From Pagrus major (taxonomy: Eukaryota > Chordata > Actinopteri > Spariformes > Sparidae), in NCBI RefSeq assembly GCF_040436345.1, contig NC_133234.1, positions 13,780,446-13,844,445 on the forward strand: a stretch of 64,000 nt of DNA. The letters run 5' to 3'. The number at the start of each line of letters is the position of its first letter. Position 1 is the first letter of the stretch. This document shows, in pieces, positions 37,801 to 64,000 of the stretch. Position numbers and translations under genes: made by a program. The notes beneath the pieces are model-generated. The model saw only the letters and a program-made list of their open reading frames with translations, did no database searches and was not told where the DNA came from.

Positions 37801-39390
37801 GAAACAACACAGAGGACTTATGTGAACGAGTGAAAAGACAAATAAATAAGAGCTGAAAGATGTTTCATATGAGTTTAAACTGAGATGCATCAACAAAAAC
37901 AATATAGTCAGAGGAAAGTGAGCAGAGGTGAAAACTCTGCAAAGTACAGTAACGTTTTTGTACAATACTCGATTTATTTCTGCAAGTAGCTGATTGTCTG
38001 TAACGCCTTGTTTTGGTCATGCACAGTTGATAATGTCGTTGCTATTGCATGGACAGTGTTGCAAAAGAAATTCACAGTTTCTCCATTTTTATCTCCTCTA
38101 CTTCCAGCTTTGATTGTCAGTCTCGCAAGCAAGTGTTTGCATGTGATAGCTGAAGACAGCCTCAACGATTGTCACTGGCTGATTGATATGTTTTATTAGT
38201 GATGTGCAAAAAATCTCCAGCCAATCCAAGTATGTATCACTTCTAATCGTGTCATGGACTTGCTTCTCTTTTTTTTAATTGATTTGATTTAAGATGCATT
38301 ATTTTTGTATATAAAACCAAAAGAAAATTGCTTAACTCTGGTTTTTGGCAAAAATCTGCAACACCTGTAAATCTGTAATATTTTCATGTTTTGCCTTGTA
38401 TCAGACAATATCCGATACCAATACTGATATGGTGCAATCTTAATTTAAAGAGAAATTTGTGATTTTGAGTCCACACCGTGCTACATTCTTCCCTCCGATA
38501 ATATCTGACAATATTCCACAGTTATCTTCATCATACACAGATGTCTGTACAAAAATATGCAGTATCAGTCTTAGTGTAACGTTGCTGGCAGGGTAGGTAG
38601 GATTTCATTTTTTTATGGTACATTTTTAAGTTTTAGTAAAAGTGATTGCCATAAGCGAGTCTAAAATCTTCACAGTAGCCTCAGACAGCGTAAGGGAACA
38701 AGCTCGCTATCACAATATCATTGAGCTGCTCAAGTAACAAGAAACTGTGGTCACACTTCACAATACAGACATCTGCTGGCATTTCCTTAGTACCACGGAA
38801 ACACTTACTGAAGCATTTCTGAATGGGAGAGTCATAATTATAACTCTTCCATTAGTTCAGCATGTATAAGCAAAACATTTTTTCACTTTTCATATTCTTC
38901 CAGGCTACATTTGAAGCTGTTTTTTTAAGTTATTTAAAAAATAAATTAATTTGGGAGTAAATTTCAGTTTATGGGCTAAAAACCTCATAGAAACCTCAGA
39001 TCAGCTTTCTGAATTGTCTATAATTCAAACCTCTTCTGCCACCTCAATGCATAACATATGTTAAAACATGTGTTAACAAATAATCTAAAGTCAAAAGTCC
39101 AGCTTTTCAGAGCTTTTAGGTAGAGCCTACCAACATATCGCCTGATATGAGAGGACGTGAAAACTTTTTGTTTTAGAGAGATTATCATGCAGCAAAAGAT
39201 GCTTGGGATCATTTAAATCGATTCAATTTCTCAGTGAAGTTTATTGTTTCAGGTCAGTGTTGTCATTTTAGACACTTACATTTATTGGTAAACTGTAAAA
39301 TATCCTCCCATCGTTACATATCTTAAGTGTTATATCACGATATCAGAATTTTTTACTCCAGATTGAGATTTCTGTTTCCCTAATTTTTGT
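34900..39390. other. Intergenic, no supported gene
   Basis: Between the mmp25 promoter and the 3' side of pax10. AT-rich, with repeat-like stretches (about 35040-35290 and 37010-37400, including gctagttagctcaattagca). No reading frame with recognisable domains and no RNA gene seen. Confidence 0.45.
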
Positions 39391-39399
39391 TTGTTTACC

Positions 39400-39775
39400 T
39401 CCACCAACAAGGTTGTTTTCACCCTTGTCTGTTTGTTTGTTGGTTTGTCAGCAAGATTACACAAAAACTGTTGAACAGATTTCCACGAAACTTGGATGGA
39501 GGATTTTTTTTCTCACTTCCTACAATGTTGCAAGATGCCGACATTTTCCTTAATCTCTCAGGGAATTAATTCATGGATCTGCATGAAAAAAAATGAGGCG
39601 TATTTCGATGGCTGTTATCTATGAGTGAGAACAATTTGATGCGGATCCAAATAAAAATCTGGATCTAGCGGATTTAAATATGTTTTCTTTTATATTGGAT
39701 ATGGCTCGATTGAATTAAAGTGGACTGTGGGGCCTTGGTGGAGGTATGCTCTCCACTGCGTGCCATTCAAGGTTT
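39400..39775. repeat. Dispersed repeat downstream of pax10
   Basis: Contains the phrase pattern CTGTTGAACAGATTTCCACG followed by AAACTTGG, and ends near GGTGGAGGTATGCTCTC. This resembles a common non-coding vertebrate repeat; the family is not assigned. Confidence 0.45.
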
Positions 39776-40258
39776 TTGTGTGCGTTTTGTTTTTGGATCA
39801 TTAACTTAAGTACCTAAAGGCCAAAATGTTCAACACAATAATACTAAATAATCATACTGTCACTTGCTGCACCCAAAGACAGTGTAATCTAAACCCTGAA
39901 TGAAACCTGATCCTAATCCTGACTCTATTTTAATCCTACACTCACCTCAAATTGATCTCATTCATAATCCTCAACACAGCCCTAAGATTAACACACTATC
40001 CAATAAAAACAACCTCATAGTACTAAGCAAATACCAGTCTGACCAGAGTACTGTCAAGTGCAACCAAAGCTGCTCTTGGCTGAATTTGTAAACATTTAAT
40101 GCATTTCGGGATGCAACTCATCCAGGCCCCCTTTATAGCTCAGTCCTGTGCTTCCTTAAAACCTGTGTGTCCCCCCATTTTCTTGACACTTTTTTGTTAC
40201 ATGCCCCTATTTTCCCCTCCATCTTTTCTGTTGCCGGTCGGCAGCGATTGTCTGTTGT

Positions 40259-46314
<6,056 letters not shown>

Positions 46315-46441
46315 ACTACGAGTGTCCGAACCACCATGAAGAGAAAATAAAAACAGTCCTGTCCTGCGTGTGTCCGCCCCTGTTTACCGTCACCTTTGGC
46401 TCCTCTCTCTCCCTCCTTCGATCCTCCAATCCTTCCTCCTC
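46315..46441 (-). other. pax10: Candidate 5'UTR part of pax10 exon with upstream acceptor
   Basis: A polypyrimidine-AG acceptor (CCTTCCTCCCAGCCCTCAG in transcript sense) ends at 46442. It could join an upstream non-coding exon whose donor (CTTG|GTAAGT) lies at 47215/47216. The reading frame upstream of the ATG meets a TAA in this segment. Confidence 0.4.
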
Positions 46442-47468
46442 CTGAGGGCTGGGAGGAAGGGGGGTAGAAGAGAAGAAGAAGAAGAAGGAGGGGTTCATAT
46501 CGCATGAGTTCACACATGGTCGGCATTGTGGTGAATTAGCCTCATGATGACAGACAGAAATGGAGTTAGTTACATGCCTGCTGTCGTAACGTGTGTGTGT
46601 TATACATTGGTATGCTAGTATACCATGGGGAGCTAAGGTACATTAGAACCCACTCTGAAAGCTACAACATTTATTATGCTACTTGCTTTTAGCTCTATCT
46701 CTGCTGATGAGCCCGAGCATGCAAGCGCACACACGTATGCATGAAAAGACAAACTGGCATCGCACACACCCAAAATCTTTCATAAAACATTCGAACAAAA
46801 CCCATATTTAACTTTCACTACGTGACTACGGTGTCAGAGTACGACCATAAATATCATTATCTGCATGTGTCAAAGTTAAAGATGAATTTAGGCTGTTATC
46901 TTCTCCTTCTATCTGATCTAGCTCTCCCGTTTTTTGGGGAAATTTCCTCTTTGGAGAGTCAGAAAGGAATGCAAAGGTATGTCAATACTCAGGCAAATCT
47001 CGCAAACTACTGCAGCAGCACGATGTCAAAGGTCAAACTTCTTTCATTTGGACAAAGCAGCCCCGGGACGACAATTAACTCACACCATTTTCTGTTAAAT
47101 TAAAGAAATTATTAACTTGTCGTCGACCCCAAAGCCACGACCAAAGTCCGTTTTAAAGCTCTCGGCTCGCACACACGAAAAACACGGGAAAGACTAGATT
47201 TTTTAGCAAACTTACCAAGTGTCCAGGTAAAATGATGCGGGGGTCCTGTGTGTTACTTTCCTCCTCTGTGGACCTTTATTCCCCTGTTCCCCCTGTGTCC
47301 CTTGTTCTCCAGCTTTGTTGATAACACTGTGTGTGTGTGTGTATGTGTGTGTGTGTAAAGGAGAGAGTAGGAGAGAGATGGAGAGAGTTAGACAGGGTGA
47401 GAGAGAGTGAAAGAGGGAGAGGGGGGGCTCTGGAGAGAAATGCGTCTGCGGGCACTCTTGTCCTCCAA

Positions 47469-47473
<5 letters not shown>

Positions 47474-47499
<26 letters not shown>

Positions 47500-47514
47500 T
47501 TGGTGAGAGAGAGA

Positions 47515-47570
<56 letters not shown>

Positions 47571-47577
47571 GAGGGAG
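47474..47577. repeat. (GA)n microsatellite upstream of pax10
   Basis: An interrupted GA run in two blocks separated by GTTGGT, preceded by a GT run at 47330-47358. The long reading frames across it are artefacts of the repeat. Confidence 0.9.
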
Positions 47578-47599
47578 CCACCGAGGGGTGACAAAGTGA

Positions 47600-50500
47600 G
47601 TCAACATCAGTGTCAAGTTTGAACTTAATGCCAGCGAGAGGAGGAGGGGAGGCCGAGAGAGTAGAGCATAAAGCACAGATAATGGAGAGATAGTAGATGA
47701 TAAATAGATGATGGAATTCAATTTTAACCATAAATTGCACATAAATATTGAGCGTGATTGGCAGTCAAGCGTGTCAGTTTTTTACACAAACCAGACGACC
47801 GTCATCAGCAGATCAAACTCAATGAAAACATGAAAAACACGTAATTCTTTACAACTGCTGTTGTCTGAATTAAAACAGATGTTCAATGTTTAAAAAGCAA
47901 ATTGGAAGTCACCTTCCAAAGACGTGTGTAAAGCTATGATATCTAATGTACGGTTTCAAATGTATTTGTGTGGACTGTAATGTTTAATGTATGTTTTTTA
48001 CATGAAAGTATGCTCTGTGCTTTAGGGCACAGCTAATGGGCATCCTAACAAATAAACAAACAAACAATGCCATTTTTAATTGACCCTTGTCTGAATGCTT
48101 ACAAGCGATGTTTATGAAACTTTGACAAAGCTTTGACTTGTCCATGTGCATCTGCTGTTGGTTTGTGTTGTTGTACATAATGCAGTCAGCTAATAGATTC
48201 CTTTAGGTAAATTTATAATTATTAGGAGTTGACTCTAAGGCATAAAAACACATTGTTATATTGATTTTTCATATTGGTCTAAGCCACTGAAGCAGTAAAT
48301 ACTTTTACACATTACATTAAAACAAATGAATGAGACATTTCTATTATAACAAGTATGCTTGAGCCAATATTAGATAAGATCCAATATCACGATATTTGAA
48401 TATCGAACAGCTGTGTGATTCTGCACCTGAGATGGACTGCTCTTACTGTATTTTAATTTTAATTCTACATTTTTTACAGTGTTATTTCTCACCTGACTGG
48501 CCCTCTAGAATTTAGAGGGAAGGAAAACAGTGACAGAGTAGCTGTCAAGCTACAATACTGTCGGCTATTCAGTTGTCTTTGCATTAAAGTTCTAATTTAA
48601 AAGTTATTATTTAACATTATTTTGTCATTTAAAAGTGTTAAACTTTTAAACAACCTCTCAGTCCTTTATTTACAAATAAAATATTTGTATTTTATGTTGT
48701 GATAATATCGTGTATTACAATATTTGGGCGGTGTAAAATTTTGGTCACCGCCCAAGCCTAAAAACATGCAACATTAGGCTTAATAATACATTATTGAATA
48801 GATTTCTCTGTCTGCTAGGGCCACTATTATTGTATGATGTCGAACATAAAAAAACATGTTATTGCTGGATAATTATAAGTAGTAATATCAGGTACAGAGA
48901 GATATAAAGATGAATATTCTTGCTAAAAAAGATTATTTTACAGTCTGTATCATTAACCCTTAAAACATATTAAAACTTCTCTATAATTATATATGTGTCA
49001 TGTAATTAGGTCGTTTGTTAGTAATGTTTAGCTCATCAATAACTGTCATTGAATTTATTTAATTCAATGTTCTGATGTGATAAAGATGTTAATGTCGAAA
49101 TTAACAATATTAAACTCTATCCAATCCCCAGATATTTATTAGATACAGATAAGTAATAACACACAAATCCAGATGATTTTTAACTAATTTAGCAACATCA
49201 AAAATCTACACATTGTTATCTCTACCCTCCACGGACCTTTGTGACTTCAGTCTAAATCCAATAACTCTACATGTCAGCTGAATCCTATTTATCCTACTAG
49301 CCTACTCACCTTAACTGCATCCTTTTTTTAACTCGATATCAACTCATTGCCTGCTATAGCCTTTTTTCAACTGAAATGATGTTTTATTACAGATGCTTTG
49401 TTGTTTATGGTAGTTTTATTACGGCATTACTGCTTACTGTATATTTTAGTTGTACATGTTCTATTATTGGTGTTTTGTTGTTCGAATTTATATTTTATGA
49501 TGTATGGTGACCTTGAATGCCATGAAATAAAATGTATTGTTTTTGCTTTGGCTATGACTAACTGTTTCATTATTGATACATTTTGTGATTAATTGTTTGG
49601 TCCATTAAACACCAGAAATATTTAAAGTGTCACATCAGAATTCAAATGTCTTCAGAATGTCTTCTTTGGTGATCGAACCCAAAGTGAGCCAGTTGAATTC
49701 ACGATAATGTAAGAACATGTGGCACAGTCTCACGGTCTAGTTTGGTATTTTTGTTAGAAAAAATGTTAAAACAATGAATCACTAGCTGCACATTATTGTT
49801 CTGGCAACTAATCAATTATTTAACTAATTGATTCAACTTGATGTCTTCCTTTCTAAATGATATAATTGATATCATGCACACATGGATAAAGTAATTTACA
49901 CCTTGCACTAGTGTTTAAGGCCTACAGTGCTGCTATAGGTCAGCTTAAAAGAGTTTATTCCTTCACAAAAGAGCTGAAACATGCACTGAGTTTGTGTAAC
50001 CGAGCACCTATGCATTGTTCCCTGTCTGCAGAGGTACTGTTCTCCTGCTATATCACAATGGCCTTACAGCTATGGGACAATAAACAAAGGCATTGTCTGA
50101 CCCCAGAGCAGGGAGGTCCATACTGAAACCCTTGGTGATAGACACACAAGGTCTGATGTGAGTTGTAAGTAATGACGCAGGTATGACGGTATGTATGGTC
50201 GAGTCAAAGAGCGAGAGCAGAGTAGACCCGGGGTTTAAATATATCTCTTTGCAACGGAAGGGAGAGAAAGAGGAGAGAGATGGAAGATGGAAGCAGGGAG
50301 GCAGAGGGGGAGAGATAGAGAGAGTGAAGAGGAAGTATGTGACTTTGGGGTGGGTGTAGGGGCTTGGGGATGGGGAGGGTGCCAGCTTGTTTTATTTCCG
50401 GTTGACAAGACTTTGCGCTCCCTTTCTCTCTGTCGCTCCCTCTCTCTTTCATACTATGCTATTCTTTCTCCGCTGCCCCCATTGCTCTGACTCTCTCCCC

Positions 50501-50600
50501 CCCCTCCCTCCTCTTTCTCTGTTACTTTCCTCCGAGACGTGCCTCGGAGAAAGGAAAGGACTTGACAAGTTCAAAGGTAAGAAGGAGTAAGAACAACGGT
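47600..50600. other. Intergenic, no supported gene
   Basis: AT-rich with short featureless reading frames. A purine/pyrimidine-rich stretch runs from about 50240 to 50540. No RNA gene recognised. Confidence 0.45.
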
Positions 50601-50602
50601 GA

Positions 50603-51050
50603 AAGGAAGAAGCATTCAGATTCTTTAGTTAAGTAAAAGTACCAATATCACACGATAGAAATACTCATTGCAAGTAAAATTCATGATTTAAATAAGGTAA
50701 AAGTGCAGACATATTATCAGCAAAGTGTACTTCAAGCATCAAAATTATCGCTCATTATGCAGAATGATTGTATATCTAATTATTGCTGATTCATAAGCAG
50801 CATTTTAATGTGTAAAGCTGGTCGAGGTGGAGCTCATTTAAGCTACTCTATTAAATCTAATAATCCGTTACAATGCTTTACATTTTACAAGATCACAATA
50901 TAATTTGTGTTAAATCATAAAATACTTAATTTTCCTTTGAAATTTGGTATAGTAGAAGTAAAAAGTTGCAAAAAAAAGGAAATACTCATGTAGAAGCAAC
51001 TCATAATTGTACTTCTGTTGAGGATTTGAGCAGGAGTGAGCAAAAGCACT
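50603..51050. repeat. Dispersed repeat, second copy
   Basis: Related to 3505-3680 by the phrases GGAAG.A.TCAGATTCTTTA and AAGTACCAATA.CACA. AT-rich and non-coding. Confidence 0.4.
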
Positions 51051-51105
51051 TCAATGAGTGGAAAGAAAGAAAGATAGAGAGGGGAAGTTGAGTAACAAAA
51101 CTAAC

Positions 51106-51469
51106 AAAAAAGGAGCGCTATGTAGTTTTTGGGAAGACATTTTAATCAGAAGAGAAAGATCATCATTGACTGATTTTTTTAAGGCCTACATAAAAAATAA
51201 ACCTCTTCTTTTCGTAACTGAATAAACTGAATAAACAAACTGACCTTAGGACAACACAGTTTCATACTGTTTTATTTTGTTTATATTTGGCGGACCCTGC
51301 CATCTTTCTAGCCTCAAACAGTCTTCTGGGGACCTTATTTTCCTCTGAGAACAGCTTGTTTACTCAGTTATGGAAAAAATAAATATTTCTGAGTTTGCAC
51401 CTCATTAATATTGTAAATATCAAAATTGTGTTTGAATTTCTTTACCAAAACTACATAGTGCCCCTTTAA
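51106..51469. mobile_element. MITE-like element, copy 3 of 3 (inverted)
   Basis: Starts AAAAAGGAGCGCTATGTAG and ends AAAACTACATAGTGCCCC followed by TTTAA. The interior reads in the opposite direction to copy 1, for example CAGTCTTCTGGGGACCTTAT here against AAGGTCCCCAGAACATTG there. This is the most complete copy, with both terminal inverted repeats. Confidence 0.75.
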
Positions 51470-51640
51470 ACTAAACCTAAATACATGTTATTAACAACCG
51501 CCCTATTCACACCCTTCCCATCCCACCCCCCGTTTTCTGGCTTTTGTTTTTCCTTTATTTAGAACTGGTTGCATCTTATTGTGTTCCAGTTGTTGGAATG
51601 TGGCTTAACCTATGTGATCCCTATGTGCTGAGTGCAATAA

Positions 51641-51661
51641 CGTGCGTGTGAGTGTGTGAGT

Positions 51662-51722
<61 letters not shown>
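51641..51722. repeat. (TG)n microsatellite
   Basis: A nearly uninterrupted TG run from about 51669 to 51722, preceded by interrupted units. Confidence 0.95.
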
Positions 51723-51724
<2 letters not shown>

Positions 51725-51817
51725 CGAGAGAGAGACGGCCGCGTGCTTCACTGCAAAGATTCATGTAGCTCCAGGACATGCATTTTTTTAGTGCATCTTG
51801 TTAGTTCATTCCTGTCA

Positions 51818-51846
51818 CCTCTCTCTCTCTCTCTCTCTCTCTCTCG
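51818..51846. repeat. (CT)n microsatellite
   Basis: A short perfect CT run about 40 bp before a G-rich segment. Confidence 0.9.
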
Positions 51847-51874
51847 CTCGCCATCCCTCGCTTTTTCAGCGCTG

Positions 51875-51965
51875 AAGGGGGGATGGGGAAGGGGTGGTGG
51901 ACTGGGCTGGGAGGGGAGGGGGAGTGGGGGGCGGCGGCGGTGGAGGCAGTCGCCATGGTTACGAT
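51875..51965. promoter_or_regulatory. G-rich segment with an RFX-like half-site
   Basis: Multiple G runs of three to six (for example gggaggggagggggagtgg) could form a G-quadruplex. GTCGCCATGGTTAC at 51949-51962 resembles an X-box with one good half-site. It is an isolated GC-rich island in AT-rich DNA, about 4.6 kb upstream of the likely pax10 5' end. Function unproven. Confidence 0.3.
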
Positions 51966-52414
51966 GCCACGACAAATATTCATCAAGTCGTTAAAATAAA
52001 AACAAACGGGAGTGCATTATAATTGCTCTTACTGACTGGATCCTGTAATGCGTTCATATATTATGAGTGAGGGGAGCAGAGTCGGAAGGGGCTCACGCAC
52101 AAAAAAGACGCCGTCAGTGGTTTAAAAAAAGTGATTATCAGTTGACCTGCAGGCAAACACATGTGCCACACACGTGTTTCAACTCTTCGTGTGCAACTTT
52201 ATTTTCACATTACCTGTTTATGGAATTCCCGATGAGTACTTTTCGTGAGTCTCTCCTCTCTTTTCTCTTTGTCCCTCCATCTCTCGCTCTTCCTCTACTG
52301 TTGTGTAGCCCCAGGCGATACTGTGATGTGTCCTCCCTCTGTCCCTCCCTCCCTCTCCCTCTCTCTCTGTCCCTGTCACCTTCAATTGCTCTGTGAAACT
52401 AGACACACTGCCTG

Positions 52415-52490
52415 GGGCAGGGAGGCAGGGAGGGAGGGAGGGATAGAGGGAGGGAGGGAAGAGAGGAAAGGAGAGAAGAAAAAAAGAGAG
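52415..52490. repeat. (GGGA)n-type purine repeat
   Basis: Interrupted GGGA/GGA units. Reading frames crossing it are artefacts. Confidence 0.8.
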
Positions 52491-52499
52491 ACAGCTTTA

Positions 52500-54039
52500 T
52501 AGACAGACAGAAGGAATAAACATTTGGTGTCATGTAAAAAAAAAATATAGGATTACAGCAGCCCAGAAGTGTGGCACACTCCAACAGCCAATCGAATGTG
52601 TTCACAATATGTTCACACTTCAGCCAAAAATGTAAAAGACTTTTATAATTTACATATAGTCACTTACATACACACATCTGCTAAATTTACAACAGCGTTA
52701 GACCTTTGACCTGGTTAAAACATACATTTCTTCGAACCAGGAACATAACTTGTGTGTACTCCCAGTTCAAACATATACCTGTTAAACTGGTTATCACACA
52801 TGGAGCTACATGGAGTACTCCTTGTCCCTACAAAGTGAAGAGAGTAAACCTTCAGTGCAATCTCAAAATAGTGTAAGAATGGAGTTTAATATCTTGAATT
52901 CATGTAAGTTATGTTATAGTAGGTATAATATCCAAAAACTAAAACAGAAGAAAAATACATTTTGATAGAAACAAAAACTGCATGGTTTAATGATGTAATG
53001 TTGTTGTACATCGGTGTGGGTTTTGTGCCATAAATTGCTTATAAATGCAATTTATAAGTGCAATTGGCAGTCGGGTGTGTGAAAAAACTGAATGGCACAT
53101 TTAAAGACGCTATTTATTTTTCCTTGAATCTTATTTAAATTCCTGAAACGTAGAGTTGATGTTTAAAACCTTGAAGAGATGTCCACACTTATCTGCAAAT
53201 GTCTAGGAATGTTTTTTTGGATAATAAGGCGTAATGCATTCAGCAATCCCATCCAAAAGAAGATATTTTATTTATTATTTGGTCAAGATAAATGATAATA
53301 TGGCTTATTAGCAAAGTATTGAATTGATAATTGGCTGTGCAATTAAAATGGCAACATAAAACATAAATATAAATAAAACACATACATTTTTATACCTCAA
53401 ACAAACATCATATATAGCATATTGGCTATAATGAGATGCAACATACAGTATATATAGGCTACAACAGGTATAATATCAAAAACACTTGCAGGCTATCACT
53501 TACCAATATCTATGCTGCCGAGCATTAAGAGCTGTGAGATGTAATTGTTTGTATAAAATAGAAAAATAAACCTGGATAGAACCATGATAAATAACATTTT
53601 ATCGCGCTAAATAAGGCGGAAATGATGCTTTATCTGTGACCAAATCACAAGCAGGATACGATTTGTCCCGCTTACATTCCGTTAATTCCATTGGCTCAGG
53701 TGTATGAGGAGGGCGGGACATGCAGCTCTGATTGGCTGTAGGTGGCGCAGGTAGCCAGCTGTTTGTGATCGAAGCCTCCACTCTGAATTTACGTGCAGCC
53801 TTATTTGGTCAACCTGGAGGGATTTTGTCGAAGGTAAAACGCTCGAAGGGGTGATTTTATCGAAGGAGATGTAACTTTTTAATGATTTCACCTGTACTGC
53901 TGGAGTCACACCTGAAGAAGAGGGCAGGTAGATATAACGGTGTTGACGTTTTGTTTTTATTTTTAGGTTTCAGAGATATCATCATTGATTGTGCCCCAGC
54001 AGTAGTTCAGACATAATCTGTGCCGCGTAACACCGCAAA
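52500..54039. other. Intergenic and presumed 5' region of the serine protease
   Basis: No coding signal up to the ATG at 54040. The more GC-balanced stretch 53640-53920 may hold the promoter or 5'UTR, but I cannot place a start site. Confidence 0.4.
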
Positions 54040-58294
<4,255 letters not shown>

Positions 58295-58569
58295 GACGTT
58301 TACAAACTGGATTTCTGGAAGGTGGAACACCAACCAGGACAAATGAAGGAGATGACGTTGGACTTAGTCCAAAGTTTTCCTGAATAGTAAAATTTTTTTT
58401 AAAAATGTACCTGACATGCACATGAAGCCATATTGAACATGAAGCGTAATATAATCTTGAGTTTTAGAATTATGACTGTTATTATGATCTTTGATTCAAA
58501 TTGGTTTGGATAGGTTTTGTATTTTAAATCAGAATTATGAGATAAATAAATTATGTGTTCTGTATTTGA

Positions 58570-58575
58570 AATAAA
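58570..58575 (+). terminator. Poly(A) signal AATAAA of the serine protease gene
   Basis: Lies 276 bp past the stop. A second AATAAA at 58545-58550 may be used instead. Confidence 0.55.
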
Positions 58576-59144
58576 TTGTTAACTTGATTTTTTCCCAAAA
58601 TCAGGTCAGTGCTCAGTTTAACTTCTGATGGCCCTGTTTTGGAAAGTATCATATTTTAGACTTGCAACAATTAATCGATTAGTTGTCAACTATTAAATGT
58701 ATAAACTATTGTGATAATTGATCGAATTGAGTCATTTTTTTAATTTTCTGATTCCAGCTTCTTAAATGTGATTTACCTTTTGGTTTCTTTAGTCCTCTAT
58801 GACAGTAAACTGAATATCGTTAAGTTGAGAACAAAACTTTGCTTTGGGAAACAATTCTAAACATTTCCTGACATTTTATACGCAAAACTAATTGACTTAT
58901 TGAGAAAATCATCAACATATCAATTAACAATGAAAGTAATCATTAGTTGTAGTCCTATCATGTTGCACAAGCAACAAAGACTGCAGTTTTGTTACTGCGA
59001 TACATTTTTTAAACAAATGTGTCTACAGAAATGCAAATTAATTAATCATTTTACTTGTTATTTCAAGAATTTCTTTTACTTATTTTAAAGTAAAGTAAGT
59101 TTGAGAGACAAAGTTAGGCAGAGACAGGTGATGATGACGTTTTC

Positions 59145-59150
59145 TTTATT
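59145..59150 (-). terminator. mapk7: Poly(A) signal of mapk7
   Basis: TTTATT on the plus strand reads AATAAA on the minus strand, about 175 bp past the mapk7 stop codon. Confidence 0.55.
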
Positions 59151-59323
59151 ATAAAGAAAGTGCAGCATGTCGTAATGGTAAAAAAGACTGCTCAGTAGTG
59201 CCTATTAAAAAAGCTAGCTTTTAAATTAATTTGATAAGTCTTGAGTCAAAATTTTCATGCTTAAAAAACAACTAACATTTACACAAATCCAAGTGTCGTC
59301 TTTGAAATTCCAGGAAGGGAAAG

Positions 59324-64000
<4,677 letters not shown>

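Noticed and set aside
47212-47742. Long Ser/Leu-rich reading frames on both strands
   Set aside because: Produced by the GA/CT microsatellite; low complexity with no domain.
46450-54000. Possible paired-domain exon upstream of pax10
   Set aside because: None recognised by eye on the minus strand; a translated profile search would be decisive.

Overview
The window reads as nuclear DNA of a ray-finned (teleost) fish, probably a percomorph. Vertebrate genes are split into small exons with GT-AG introns, introns are compact, and AT-rich non-coding DNA carries short inverted-repeat (MITE-like) elements and microsatellites. Exons were joined by eye; all five genes whose 5' end lies in the window close with total lengths divisible by three, and the sixth stays in frame to its stop.

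Layout. (1) 3191-13587 (+): a 16-exon gene predicted to encode a 579-residue secreted protein with TWO tandem carbonic anhydrase domains, one signal peptide and one C-terminal GPI-type tail. (2) 20020-21734 (+): an 8-exon, 309-residue single-domain GPI-type carbonic anhydrase with the usual architecture; it is the local template against which the fused gene can be read. (3) 34684-26018 (-): mmp25-like GPI-anchored matrix metalloproteinase, 10 coding exons, 572 residues. (4) 46314-40259 (-): pax10, the Pax6 relative that has a homeodomain but no paired domain, 7 coding exons, 282 residues. (5) 54040-58294 (+): a trypsin-like, membrane-tethered serine protease (prostasin/PRSS27-like), 6 exons, 308 residues. 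(6) 63822-59324 (-): mapk7 (ERK5), 3' part only; the N-lobe exons lie beyond the right edge.

Three products (both carbonic anhydrases and mmp25) end in GPI-type tails, and the serine protease has a similar tail, so the window is rich in extracellular surface enzymes. The two transcription/signalling genes (pax10, mapk7) are unrelated to them in function. The stretches 1-3150, 13.6-19.5 kb, 21.9-26 kb, 34.9-40.2 kb and 47.6-54 kb hold no gene I can support; they contain interspersed repeats, simple repeats and possibly regulatory sequence.

The most notable observation is the double-domain carbonic anhydrase: the terminal exon of the first domain has no GPI tail and no stop before a consensus donor, and it splices in phase onto the WCY exon of a second complete, catalytically intact domain that has no signal-peptide exon of its own.
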